Assembly: GCA_029532415.1 (NCBI GenBank)
Contig: JAQOTA010000054.1
Location: 372,001-436,000, forward strand
DNA: 64,000 bases
DNA from: Marasmius tenuissimus
Lineage: Eukaryota; Basidiomycota; Agaricomycetes; Agaricales; Marasmiaceae
Direction of reading: 5' to 3'
Shown here: positions 46,237 through 58,365 of the stretch, one piece after another
How the letters are laid out: each line of letters opens with the position of its first letter
Numbering within the stretch: position 1 is the stretch's first letter
Notes under the pieces: generated by a model
Told to the model about the DNA's origin: nothing
Database searches by the model: none
The model's input: only the letters and a program-made list of their open reading frames with translations
Made by a program: the position numbers and the translations under genes

Positions 46237-46916
46237 AATTCCGAGGTCCTCCACGATGAAGGGACCGGGATCTAGGTGAGATATAGAGAGTGGCCATGCT
46301 CTTGACCATCTGGCACGTAGGCCCGGGCTCGACACCTTCCATCCACTCATCTTATATTCATTATTTTCTATACTCATTGACGTGATCTTTCCCGACCTTT
46401 GTACGGATAACTCTTCCACATCTTTTCTCTTGAATTCGTTTATCTTAGGTATCACCGTAAAACCTGCCCCTTTCTCCCTTCCAATCTTATATTCGTTTGG
46501 TCTATCTGTCTTTTACCATTCTCTGTGCGCATACGCAAAGATTCGCTTGTCATCAATCCCTTCTCTATTGACACCTGGACGCTCCACTTTTTCCATCATA
46601 ACAGAATGCTTCTATTCTTTCGTATGTCTTGTCCTTACTATCCTATCGCTTTGATACAGGGTCGTCGCCCTGGCCAACCGCGTACATAGAGGTTACTTCG
46701 CCTGCCCAGCCAAGGCGGCTACCGTTCGCCAAGCAAAGCGACTGGATATGAGTGTTCATGATCAGAATATGATTTTGATTAGGTGAAGGGGTATACGAAG
46801 GTTGCGAAGTGCAACATATATGTCCAAGATATAAAAGGTATATGGAGGTTCTACCACCTACAAGTCGAAAAGAAGACGTTCATCAGCTCTTGCTATCGAG
46901 AGTAGATACGAATAAC

Positions 46917-47533
46917 TCACCTCGACCTTGAGTAGCTAGACGTAGTTCCTGTCCAATTCGTCTTTGTACGCCTGCCGTTATCCTGATGCTTCGTATGGAT
47001 ACAGCTGACCATGAACCATGGCTTTTCCTGGAACGGCTCCTCGAAGAACTCTGCCTTCCGTTTCGCCAGCGCTGTAACGTCTTCGAGCCGAACGAAGGTC
47101 TTGGGCGAACATTGGATGTGCTCTGCACGAAGAGTTTCGATTTCCTTCAGCGTGAGTTTGTAGAGCGATTTCGCTGGAAACAGGGTCAGTTAACGTGAGA
47201 GTCGATCATCAGAGGATGAACATACCTTCGCTCTTGTACAAACCCTACAGACATAGAAAAAAGGCAGCAAAAGAGGTCAGTACACTGCTCGTCACGACCT
47301 GTCAGTAGAACCTTACCTTCGTCTGGGCTGGCCATCTAAACTGCTCATCGACACGGGCTGGTACGAGTCGCTTCCCATTCCTTCTTTTTCTCGCGCTTCA
47401 TCTTGTTAATCTCCTGCTGTATCTTCTTATTCAGCTTCTCCTCCTTGATTCTAGGCTTCGAGACGCGTGGTTTGGCAGCAGGGACGGGGCCCGCTGCGCA
47501 GGCGCAAGCCATTTTTCGGCGATATGCAGGCAT
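46917..47533 (-). pseudogene. Small basic protein, copy 1 (2-nt deletion)
   Basis: Exons 47317-47533, 47226-47244 (19 nt) and 46917-47173 match the intact copy at 55573-56200 exon for exon. Exon 1 is 217 nt, two short of a whole number of codons. The frame changes between KEWEA and VDEQFRWPAQTK, where the other copy reads REWRATLVAAEVNRKFSWP. The C-terminal exon keeps LYK, LRAEH, RKAEFFEE and KTNWTGT. Confidence 0.65.
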
Positions 47534-50174
47534 GATTGTCGTGTTGGTCGTTGGGGGAAAGGTCGATGGTGAGGTATGTATAGGTATTGCAAGGATGAGC
47601 GAGAGAAAGCGACAGGAGTGGGTGGTGAGCAGGAAAGAACGAAGGTTCCTCTCGAGACGATTTCTAAATAGGGCGTCACACCCATCATGTGATGTGACAG
47701 GTGGCGATATCATTTCCAACTCCGCCAACGGTGAGAGTGGCAGTGTTGGTTGAGTCTTGCTTTCCGCTGCAATCCTGCCAGGCCACTCAGGCCACGGATA
47801 CCCGTGCCACATCCCAAAAATGTACCAGAACTCCCAGTATCGAACCGACTCACTCACCAGATAATTCTACATGAACCTCTTTGCCTGCCTGGCTCTATTT
47901 CCCTCGGTGCTTCTATAACGGTCTTTCACATGCTGGCAGCAGTTTCCAGGTTCTGACTCTCGAGGACCGAGGTGAACCTTATTCCTGCATGGTGTATCTG
48001 TCACACAGATCTAGAAGCATCTACAACAAGCTCCAACCGTCATCCGGCCAAGCAAATCATGGCCAGGTCCGGTGAGCGTCCTTCGATAATCGGGCTTTGC
48101 TTCGAAGTTGACCTCCCTAACCTATCCGACAGCCTGGAAATCACCTCTAGACTTCGCTAGTTAAAGCCGCTCTGAGATAGGGGTCGCTTCCTCCTCGAGA
48201 TTACTAGCGGTTGTTCATCATAAATAAGGCAGCTATTGAGGTCCAACTATTAGTCCTTCAGAGTCGGGTCGTATCGTACTGCCGGGAGTGGTTCCGCTGG
48301 CATCGCCCTAACGGTCAGATCGAGGGTATCCAGGAGTCTCCCACGAATACTGCGACAGCTGAAATTTAAGGCAGTACGCCAGCCAAAACACGAAATACCA
48401 CAGGAATTGAATGTCAAACGTTGACTCATGATACAAAGTGGTACTTATATGGGACAATTTCAAGGGCCTAGAGATGCTGGTGTTAGTGACGCATTGGGAG
48501 TTTCGAGGCGGCTGTGCCTCTCTTTACCTCCTCATACGACGTCGTTTCGAATCCTAGGAATGTCTCCGAAAAGGGTTGATCTTGATCGATCTTGTGCTCA
48601 AGCCAGAAAATCTCTACCAAATGATGATGGCGGGGATACAGCCACCAGTCGGACATCGCGCAGGTATGCCGCTCCTCGGACAACAAAGTGTCACAACCTA
48701 CTCCCCCGACTGACCTATATCGCTTTCCTACAGCCCGACACCACTCGCAATATGCGAGACGATTGCACCGGCTCGTTGCCGTGCTCGCCTTGTATGCTTA
48801 CGGTAGACGGAAGCTCGTGGAAGAGGGATGTCGTAAATCTCCTGAAGTCACTTCCGTTATGGCAAACAGTTCAGTATACTTGCAACGCAGCTTCAGATAC
48901 CCTGAACAGATGTTTGGACTCCACAACCCGTTCAAGGTTATCCGGCGGATGAAACAAGGGCACCACAAGTGGCTTTTCTGCGAGATTCCCTGGAGGATTT
49001 TCGCGAGAATGTGGAGCGGCGTGAGTGAGTAGAAGTTTTGATGAGGCATTGATCGTACACTCATCTTGACTGCTTCTAATTCCGGACGGCAGGCTCCTGG
49101 TGTATCGCCATGATCATGAGGGGTTACTCTAAGATGGCACTGCCGCTCAGCAAGAAGCCCGATTTTGCAGGCTTCTATGCGGCGGAAGTTCTGGGGTGCT
49201 TGGCAACAAAATGAAAGCGTGCCAGTGAGAGGTACCGAGACATGGGTGCGGATATAATGCTCATCTTCAAACTGCGCACCCGCTGACAACGTAGAGCTCG
49301 CCAGATTTCAGTGTGGTGGACGACTATCCATATGTAACATCCATGCTGCAGTCTCACTACTCAGAGCCCGACTCGATCAACCGACATAGTAGGTTACTCA
49401 ACCTATACCCAGCAATGGTCACTTGAGCGGCCTCAACTAGGACTCAAGTCCAACACCATCTTTGGGCTGGGCAAGCAGGTTTGATAAAGGGAACTTCACT
49501 TGAACCTCCCGCCTTTCTCACCGCAACACGTACTCCGCCAACGGGATCTATTTCAAGAACGATACAGCCTTATAAGTTGATCCTACGCACGACTATGTGC
49601 CCAGGGGTTCGAGTCCGGAGCTTGTTGCGAAGACGACCATCTTCTGTAACTACCGTGCGTAGCCGCTCGTTCCAGATTTTTATGTATGTTGGCACCAATC
49701 TCTTTATGTCGTATGCTAATCACTGGCTTTAGGGTGCATCCACACATCACTCGGATCTACAGTAGGAGCGGCTTTTGCGGAAGTGAATGAGAGCCGGAAC
49801 GATGGAGATGAACAGTCCATCTCACGCCATGCAACTTATCAATCCCCACGACTTCGCGGGCGGTGATTCTTTTTGTGAAGAGCTCCTTGAATAGCACCGG
49901 TCGCCGCCCCTCCTTCTCAAAGTGGTAGAAACATGGGACATTCTTGACTCCCTGTCAAAATTGTCCCAGTACAATGTCACCACGTATTGTAATCATGCTA
50001 TGCGTCTCATGAGTCTAGGCTGGATTAGGCAGAACGGTGACCGCGAGAAAGATCCGGGAAAGCATAGTCCACACGTACATAATAACGCAGCAGCGAGTCT
50101 CTGCACCTAACTACAGTGCCCTTCCCTTACGCCCACGTCCTACATACCCCTCGTCCTATCTTCCATCCCGGACA
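47534..50174. other. About 2.6 kb without a recognisable gene
   Basis: Contains a minus-strand fragment of the duplicated block at about 48495-48560 (GAGGAGGTAAAGAGAGGCAC). Other frames are short and unsupported. The final 100 bases are CT-rich and probably the 5' leader of the next gene. Confidence 0.35.
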
Positions 50175-53100
50175 ATGTCGCACGACAGTCAAGCTTACTG
50201 CCGTACCCTATACTCCCTTGGGCATGGATGTGCTCTTTGGGCCCCCGAACCCAATGACGACCTACCCCCCGACTATACATCATCGGGAAACCGAGTCGGC
50301 GATGTTGGCCTTATAACCGACGATGGCCAATTCGACTACATATTCAACATATGTGTCCCGGTAGATCACCCCATCAACCTTTACAACGGCGTTCCTCCAG
50401 GATTCGAGCCACTCTCATGGGACGAAAAATGCACGAAGAAGAAGAAGTACTTTCGCCCCTGTAGGCCAATCTCGTGCAAAGATTCCACCCAGTGGGAGTT
50501 GAATATGGAGCTCGAAGCTACAGCCTTGTGAGCGTTCACCTTGTACCGATGTCTGCCCAGGTCCTCATTTAGTGATTTTCTCAACAGCGGACTCCCTGTC
50601 GGGGCGGGGGGCGGCTTTGGCATCAAGTTCAGACGAGAAAGAGGTGCTGTCGTGATACCAGGGCCTGACGGTGCAGACCGCACCAACGCAGCTAATAAGG
50701 CCATCTTCCGCAAGTATGCTTGCGAAAACGGAGAATCTTGGTACAAATTTGTGAACGAGAAACTCGGTCGGGAGGCATCTAATGGCGCTATATACCTCAT
50801 TACGGGCTTCGACAAGGCCACCAGCTGGGAGAACGCCGTCGTCTACAATCGCTCCACAACCAAATCGTGCATGATGGCTGTTACCACCGGTGGTCTGGGT
50901 GCCACGAGCCGCTTCAAGCTATCGAACTCGGCAGGCCGTGAAGTCTCAATGAACACCCGATGTTCTACAGAGGAAGGTTCACAAAACCAGTCACTGTTTG
51001 TCCGTGGCTTTCGAGTTTCGTGTCGACAAGGCCTCTTTGGTGGGTGGGGATCGGGGATGAAAATCAAGGTCCAAAGCACGTATGGATCGCGTCAGGGCGA
51101 CATTTTGAACAAATTGCCGGGCCCCATTCCCTACGGCGACCATTCACTAGAACCCACTTCTCCGTCACTGAGCAGCAGCATCTCTGGTCCGAGTGGTCTG
51201 TCCTTTTTGACAGCAGGTCCTTCGTTTACCGGCGAAGGTTCCGTATTCTCGTCCAAGGACAGCGTCACTACCCAAGAAAGTGATGACTTTGTCCTGGAGT
51301 CGAGGGTTCGTTCCCTTTAGGCTACGGGCATTGTCTCATTAAACTGATGTCTCGTTCAATCAGATATATCACCCCTTGGTTGCTATCAATGACTATATCC
51401 TTCATACCGCGAGTATCTCGATGTACTCAAGGTTGTCCTTCCTCTCTGAACTTTTGACGTAGCGGGCGGAAGCCACTGTTGTTGTGACGCATGATGATGA
51501 ATGGGCATCACTGCTGAATAATGAAGAGGTACGCCTGATACGATGAATGATCATTTGGTCTCGACTGACCCATATCACTTTTAGGATGACAGTCAGATGC
51601 CAGACGATTTGACCCTCATCACAAGACTTCGAAACATGATGACTGTAATCGTGGATCACCATGGTATCGTATATTCACCGTGTAAATTAAGGTGTTATCA
51701 CTAAACATTGATACATTGATTAAGGCTACGCCACTTTAGTTGGGAGGGATCCATCTCACGACGCTACCAGGGAAAGACTCCACACACCTTATGAACATCC
51801 AGAAGCAACCAACTCAAGCAAGAGCGGGCTCCAGCCAATTACATATTTTGCTCTGCATCCAAACTCCTCTGAAGCAGATATTGGACGGGAAGTTTCATTG
51901 GAGCGAGGGAGCAAAAACCGGGAAGAGGGGGACGACCGTGGGCACGAACATCGACTTCAACCTATCTATGGAAATCCTTGTGATGATAATTGGCTCGGAA
52001 GCCCTGGGCAAGGTGACGGGCGACTTCTGGTACGTGTAACATATTGGTCATCTGTTTCCACCATTGGGCTGAAATCCCCTAAAACCAGCCCACGAAAGGC
52101 CGACTTCGTGAAATCTTCGCCGGGGACATCATACTGCGAAAAGAGATCTGGTCACAAGAAATGGAGGTGATTGAGCGGCCGCTCAGAACCACAAATCCGT
52201 TCCGTGCTCGCCTCGCGGCTAGGGCCGTAAAGGTTCAAAAGAAGTTCTATACCGCAGAGATCGTGCAACACCAATCACGAATGTTCACCATGGTTTCGTT
52301 CGAGCCGGAGAACAAGAAAGACAGGGAAATAATCAGGATGGTGAGTTTTGGTTGCTGCAAGTGATGAGGAACATCTAACGCGACGTGATTCTCAGATATG
52401 GAAGCAGGTTTACGAGGCATACTCTTCTCACAAGTACGTGGGAATCTCTCAAGCTAACTGCACGAGTACTGATCACACTGCAAGTTCACCGCTGCTCACT
52501 CAGGTTTTTGGGTGGATGGACGCGGACACTCCAAGGTTCATGCTGCACGATGGTGAGAAAGTCCCTGTGTAGTAATAGCAACGCTGCTAACAGGTGATTG
52601 AGTTGTTAGAGCTCGCCAACGGAGAGGACATATTTCATCGGTATCTCCGGGATCGGATTGTCTTGTACTACCTCCGCTACACCAATGTACGTTTCCCTTG
52701 TCGATATCACAGCGGGATTTGCTGAACAATTCCTAGTCGGTCGCGATAAACGCTTTGCGTTCTGACAAGACTCTGTCGATACCGGTGAGCTGGATAATCC
52801 CTTTACCGCTGAGTGGTCAATAACCGTGTGCCATCACTTAGGTATCAGATGAGTGGAGCGTTTGGACATTCAACCTCAAAACCTCATCATGGCAATACGA
52901 TATTGCTTCAGCCGCCATCTCGCTGTGGGATCAAGACAACTCTCAGCTCCGCACATACCATTCGCTGACCCCACTTCGCCAAGAGCCTCACCCAAAGCTT
53001 AATGCCCTCGAAATCGTGGCCTGCGTTGAAGAGCAATTAGGCGACTACTTGGATCTGATCGCGTCGCTCGGCTTGACGAGGAACGCGGTTGATCTGTCAA

Positions 53101-54163
53101 GTTATGCGCGACATGGACTCTTGACCTTAGGTAGTGTCATCGATCAGAATAGACCTGGAATCATCGCACACTTCTCTTCGACTCCATCTCCAGAGTGGCA
53201 CAGCGCAAGTCGTACCACTGACATCCAAGCAACTTATTCCCCTTCAGGTACGTATACCTCCGCGACCATCTCGCTGATACTGATATTTCTCTAGTCCCCT
53301 GGCGTATAGATATCGTTTTTTGCAAAATAGGCAACATGCGAGTGGACCTTTCTTTCTCGTGGCGCCTTCCGGTGGGCAACCAGCTGCGCACTGCCTATCT
53401 TGGCCAATCCCTGGGCCTTTACAATGACTGTTATGATGCGGGTGATCTCTGTGAGCGCTCATTGTCCGGTCGCCCACCTTGTTCCTTCTGACAACTGTTT
53501 TCCTCAGCGCATATCGATGATATTGGATTTTCATTGCTTGGCACGTTCTCCTACGACCCCAAGACATGTCCAGCTCCTGTGTACCTCTTTGTCCCACCAG
53601 TCCCCCTCGAAATTGTCAATGGCATGTACTGCATACGCCATCCACTCCCCAGCGCTTTGTTCTACTGGTCCAGCGACCCAGCGGGAACGGATATGATACA
53701 CGAGGAGGACTGGGAAACATACGGTATCCCGAGGCTGGAGCTCCGCAAGTGGATCGGTTCATCCTGGACAACTACAGGGTACAAATGTGTTGATGATTAC
53801 TTACGCATGAGGAATTACAAGCCGGACGGAAAACAATATGCTCGGGATCACGGCTATCCTGAACTCATACGAGGTCAGTATGAACTCTTATACCTCTCTT
53901 GTGAATAGCGGTGACACCCTCCCAGCGGACCCTCATGACGTTCGGCTCGAAGGCCATGGCCCTCGTCGCCGCTTGTCAAGATTCTTCGGGAAATTCAACC
54001 TGAATTCTCGTCGAGGGAAGGAAGAAGCATATACAGCTAGTGAAAAGGAGCGGAGGTTGAGGGGTCATCCTTGGGAAAACGGTATGTAAACCTTCAACTC
54101 TTGAGTTGGAAGAGGCCAACTCACATTTCAGACTGCGTTGAACTTCGATCCCAGCGAGGGTGA
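50175..54163 (+). CDS. Two-module fusion: GHGCALW domain + FEPENKED module, 1054 residues
   Basis: Sixteen exons, every junction in phase: 50175-50527, 50588-51305, 51364-51408, 51463-51528, 51585-51663, 51725-52029, 52089-52340, 52396-52433, 52485-52552, 52610-52686, 52737-52784, 52842-53247, 53295-53450, 53508-53873, 53926-54081 and 54132-54163. Residues 1-420 are the GHGCALW domain (GHGCALWAPEPND, SWYKFVNEKLG, LYLITGFDK). Residues 421-522 are a hydrophilic linker. Residues 523-1054 are the FEPENKED module with the long C-terminal part (SPLLTQVFGW, LTLGSVIDQ, YLFVPPVPLEIVNGMYCI, DGKQYARDHGYPELIRG). The exon at 52089 is the equivalent of exon 2 in the kinase gene, so the usual exon 1 is replaced by the GHGCALW exons. 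Intron 3 begins GCGAGT (GC-AG). No stop separates the halves. Two separate genes cannot be excluded without transcripts. Function unknown. Confidence 0.7.
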
Positions 54164-54798
54164 TGATCAACCGGGTGAAGGCCAGCTTTTGAGATCGGAT
54201 GTCGAACATGCCCTGGCCGGCTTTTGGATAAAGGATCCTTGTATCTGTTTGTACTTGCACCCGTAGTATTTCCAAATGTTTCATAGCATTGTACTCATTA
54301 TGATCAGCCGGCGCGGCTTCTAGCTAAATCTAGGCCCGATGTCGACGAGCTATAAGCATTTAACGCCTGTAAATGGAACGACGAGCTGCCACGGGAGGGA
54401 GGAGCCCAGAACGGTAAAGGTGAAGTAGCGAACCAACAAAGTGAGGTGACTGAGGTAGAGCTGTTCGCTGTAACTGTATACGGTTACGACCGCAAACTTT
54501 ACGGTGTCTCCGTCTCCGTAACCGTCCCGTATGGTGTGTTTTTAACCTGGCTAACGGTTACGGTTACGGATAGTACGGTCGTATAGACGGGGTCCCTCAC
54601 ATTTGCGACTAACCTCACTGTCTCACAGGTAAAACCGTGTTTTGTCTTCAGAATAACTCCAAATACTACACAAGAACATCTGAAATGCTACTTACCTATG
54701 ATATCTCCATAAAACCTCGAGAATCTTTAGCAAGTGGTTGGAATCAGGCGTGGTAATTTCATCGGGAAGCTCGGTGATGGGAATCTGACAGGGTCTGA
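54164..54798. other. Intergenic; CGGTTAC-rich inverted repeats
   Basis: No gene. About 54475-54590 contains CGGTTACG and CGTAACCG words in both orientations, inside weak AGTGAGGT...ACCTCACT ends (54440-54619). No target duplication was found. Confidence 0.3.
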
Positions 54799-55183
54799 CA
54801 CTGTTGCCCAATCATGCTTTTACGTCCGAAATTAGCAAGGTAAAAGGCTTCGTAAAACATTTCATTTTGCGGCCAAATTCACTGGCGTCAAAAAGATATT
54901 TTCAAGCGCGCAAAAACAATTGAAGTACACGAGGCAAAAAGAAGACTTTTACGAGCGCAAAACTGTCCCGGATAAATCTCGGAAGCGTTTTTACGGGCGT
55001 AAAAAGGCAAAAATCCAGAAAAACGCCACGTTTTTCGCTCGAAAAAAGTAACCTTTTTCTTGACTGTTTTGCGCGCTAAAAAAATTGGCCTTGACGCCCG
55101 TGAGTTTGGTCGCAAATTCACATCTTTTACGAAGCCTTTTACCCCATTAATTGCGGGCGTAAAAACCTGGTTGGCCAGCAGTG
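54799..55183. mobile_element. CACTA-like MITE, copy 2, 385 bp
   Basis: The ends are CACTGTTGCCCAATCA and TGGTTGGCCAGCAGTG. TGA is duplicated at 54796-54798 and 55184-55186. It is the same element as 40543-40926, in the same orientation, with long imperfect arms and TTTTACGNGCGNAAAA palindromes. Non-coding. Confidence 0.85.
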
Positions 55184-55572
55184 TGAGGAGGTTTTTTGAA
55201 GGGCATGGGTTATCTGGGGAGTGTCTAGAAGGGTCTCACAATGGTGGCCCGGCATAAAATAGTTGATATCATCTCCTGAGATAACTAAATTCCTTCAGGA
55301 GTCGGAGCTACATCTGTATTTTGTATCGCACCGGCGATTCGTAGTATCAACCCGGGAGTAAGATCGAAGGTATCCGAAGTTACTGACAGAATAACAGGTT
55401 TACGGGTCCGGAAAATTATCACATATCAAGATTTGATACTCAAGCGTCGGGACGTTTTCAACCGCCGTTCAGTGAAAGTATAAACTCTATTTCCTCCAGG
55501 GTGAGCCGTATCACCACCTTCACAACATTCCATGAGTAACCTGTACCGGCTACAAATCACATAAAGCAAGTC

Positions 55573-56200
55573 TCACCTCCTATAATATCCATAAGTATTG
55601 GTCCCGGTCCAATTCGTCTTGAAGTTATGCTTCGTCACCTTCGTCTTCTTGTGGATATACGGAATCTTGTAATCTGGGATCGGCACGAAGCGTTCCTCGA
55701 AGAACTCGGCTTTACGAGCAGCAAGATCGTTCGCGTCGTCCAGAGAAACGAAAGACTTGGGAGCCCCCATCGCCGTGTGCTCAGCTCGAAGGGTGAGAAC
55801 TTCCTTCTCTGTAAATTTGAACAGGTTCTTCGCTAAATCAAGTCAGTGTTTGAGTTGGCTCTCTAGTCGTATAGACTTCATTAACGTACCTTCTGTTTTG
55901 TACAATCCCTTTGGATCAAGAGATCAGAGATGGACGGCGAGTATTGACTGGCTCCGATTTTGAACTTACTTTTGTACCCTCCGGCCAAGAAAACTTTCGA
56001 TTGACCTCCGCCGCTACCAACGTCGCTCGCCACTCTCTCTTCTTCTCTCTTATCGCTTTATTGATATCTCGTGTCATTTCTCGCGTCACATCGTCATCCT
56101 CCGAGAATAGGTTCTTCGGCGTTTTCGATTTCTTGGATTTGGGTTGAGGCTTAGGGTCGGCGTAAGCGCACAGTGTACGGGAATGAGTATTTGAGCGCAT
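55573..56200 (-). CDS. Small basic protein, intact copy, 169 residues
   Basis: Exons 55970-56200 (77 codons), 55890-55908 (19 nt) and 55573-55832 join in phase; stop TGA. The N-terminal third is Lys/Ser-rich (KPQPKSKKSKTPKN). A charged helix follows (TRDINKAIREKKREW). The C-terminal part has LYKTEGAKNLFKFTEKEVLTLRAE-type sequence (residues about 78-101) and ends KTNWTGTNTYGYYRR. The KTEAK...F.LTE.EL..L pattern recalls the C-terminal fold of XPA-like DNA-binding proteins. I regard that as a weak resemblance only. The broken paralogue is at 46917-47533. Confidence 0.7.
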
Positions 56201-57890
56201 TGGTGATATGTGGAATACGTTGAAATCGATGGGTGTTCGGGTGGCAGAGAGTGAGAATGAGTAGGGAGCGGAGAACAGAAGAAGATCCTACTCTTATAGG
56301 GGGAGTCTGCCACCTTTCTCACGGTATCAACAAGAGCGTACCTGCCACGAAATGCCGCTGAACAACGAGAACAAGGATAAAGGGGAATCAAGTGGTCGAC
56401 GGTGTTCATAAACAGGAGGATACTGAGGATAATAGTGGTAGCCAAGCCTGTAATGAGTTACCAATCTCTGAGATTTATTGTCCATTCGGAATACCAAATT
56501 CAGAGCTGGGCTAGGCTAGAAAGTCCGTTTGGGGGTAGTATTCCCCTAATGCTGCCCAGGCTCCAAGGAGGAGTGAAACCGGAGACGAACATATCCGACA
56601 GCTGCGACCTGCGCGTTACCGTTGCCTATATTGAGGCTGGCCGGGGTGCATTGAAGGCCATCACGGATTGAGCGTAAATAGGTGGTACAGGCTGCGCATC
56701 TTCCTCCAAGGTAGACGATTTCTTCGACTGTGCAGAGGATGTACTAGGTGAGAATGTTTCCGTATGGTGAGATGACGACTTCATTGTGGAAGTTGTACCG
56801 GTAGGTCGACATATCATACGCGATGATTGCATTGATACAAAATCAGTATCTCTTTCTGACGTCGAATGAGAAGGATGGTCAACGTACTGTTTGATACAAA
56901 CGAAAACTTCTCGTCGTAGCTCTCGCCTGCGGAGGTATCTCCGAGAATAATTTCCAATTTCATGTCGGTTTTGACGGACATCACGGCGAACACCCAAAGC
57001 GCCGAACGGTTTCATCTGAGTAGTCAGGAATGCTGCATGGATGAACAGCTTTCAGGGTAAGCCTTTCAATTGACAGGGTCGAGGATCGAGCGATATGAAT
57101 ATGTTCACGAGGATGACAGAAGCATCAGCAACTCTATTTGTAGTTATCCGAGATTGATTCGAGAACCTCCTGAGTTTTATGAATCCTGCAGGAAGTTGAT
57201 TCTGGGTGTCAATGCCGGCCTCAGAACGGTAATGTCGTCGGGACATGCTGCTAATTATAGGATGAGACCGAAGTCCCCGTCGACGGTGTTTCGTCTAATA
57301 TGGAAGCCAAAGGAATTGTAAGGTAGCCCTGTCTGACAGCCAATGGGCACCGAGGAATTTGTTCTGGAATTATCTTGGGCATTGCACAGCTGGAAAATTC
57401 ATGAACTCAATGCTTTCCTGACCCCCGCCTGAATGAAGGAACTTCGCATCTGGGACCCAAGTGCATACAACCACCGAAAATGCTGTCATTGTAAGCTTTC
57501 CCAAGTTGGAAAAGGGAAACAGCTCAAAGTTAGAAAGTGCAAATGAGAATTCAAATGCGGGTAACGTACCGATACCCGTTCGATTCGCTATGAGCTACGC
57601 TACTGTTCATGCGCAGTGCGTGGTTTGTACTGCGTGATACTACGGCGGGAAAAGATACTAGAGCCTCGGACTCACCCTGTCCTTGTAATTCAGCACTCGA
57701 GCTGTAGCTGATTAGTACAACAACGTGATTCGAAGACAAATCTCGACAGAAGTGGTGGAGGCAATAGGTCACCGTCGACAGTACTAGCGCCAATTGAATC
57801 AGAACAAATTAAAAGCGCTCGCCGCTCACCACGCGTTCACGTGCTTTTGGTCGGAGTTTTAATCTCTTACCCGTCACCTGATGTGACAGT
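56201..57890. other. Possible minus-strand multi-exon gene, not resolved
   Basis: On the minus strand, a frame from about 57793 (MALVLSTVTYCLHHF) reaches a GTGAGT-like donor. Another (about 57050-57150) has a hydrophobic stretch (ASVILVNIFISL). A third (56647-57010) encodes NYSRRYLRRRELRREVF followed by a Ser/Thr-rich tail. They could be exons of one membrane protein, but I could not fix the junctions. Confidence 0.3.
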
Positions 57891-57895
57891 CACGA

Positions 57896-57902
57896 TATAT
57901 AA
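57896..57902 (+). promoter_or_regulatory. TATA box of the bZIP gene
   Basis: TATATAA is followed about 30-50 bp downstream by a CT-rich stretch (about 57927-57958), the usual start-site context in fungi. Just upstream, GTGACAGTCAC (57883-57893) is a palindromic TGAC-type site of the kind bZIP factors bind, so self-regulation is possible. Confidence 0.5.
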
Positions 57903-57998
57903 CTCGCGCGTCGCGCTACAGCACTTTTCCCCTCCCCCACCCCACTTATTCCCGTACCTCCACTATCGAATCTCTGCACCAGTCGTCTCGAGCTCACT

Positions 57999-58270
57999 GT
58001 GAGTATCGGTTCTAGCTTTTATCCCTTATATTCTTCGAGTTCTGGTGCTTTGTGTGTCGAGTGGCCCTTTTGTTCGTTTTGGGTCGTCGTCGTCGTCGTT
58101 GGTGGCGTTGAGCAGAGTCGAGAATTTTTACCTTTCGATGCTGGGGGTCGTTTCTGAGAGCTTTACTCTTTCTTATCTGCTCTATTGTGTCTCGATTTGA
58201 TTCTCAATCTGGCTCGTGGTTGAACAAAGCAGGCTATAGGCTTGTCGTTCTTCCAGCTCTCATCCCCCAG
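57999..58270 (+). promoter_or_regulatory. Probable 5'-leader intron with an internal upstream ORF
   Basis: A strong donor, GTGAGT, lies at 57999. Acceptor candidates are at 58232, 58256 and 58270 (CCCCCAG). When spliced, the leader has no upstream ATG. When retained, ATG at 58138 opens a 20-codon upstream ORF ending at TGA 58198-58200. Upstream ORFs control GCN4/cpc-1 translation under amino-acid starvation in other fungi. Confidence 0.5.
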
Positions 58271-58365
58271 ATCAATTACACACTATTCTTCTCTCTTTAA
58301 AAAAGAGGTCGAAGAGATCTCTGGAAGTGCCTGCCAGCGCCGCCAGACCAGTACAACCACTTGCT

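Noticed and set aside
54440..54619. AGTGAGGT...ACCTCACT ends around CGGTTAC palindromes as a MITE
   Set aside because: No target-site duplication of any length and no second copy in the window.
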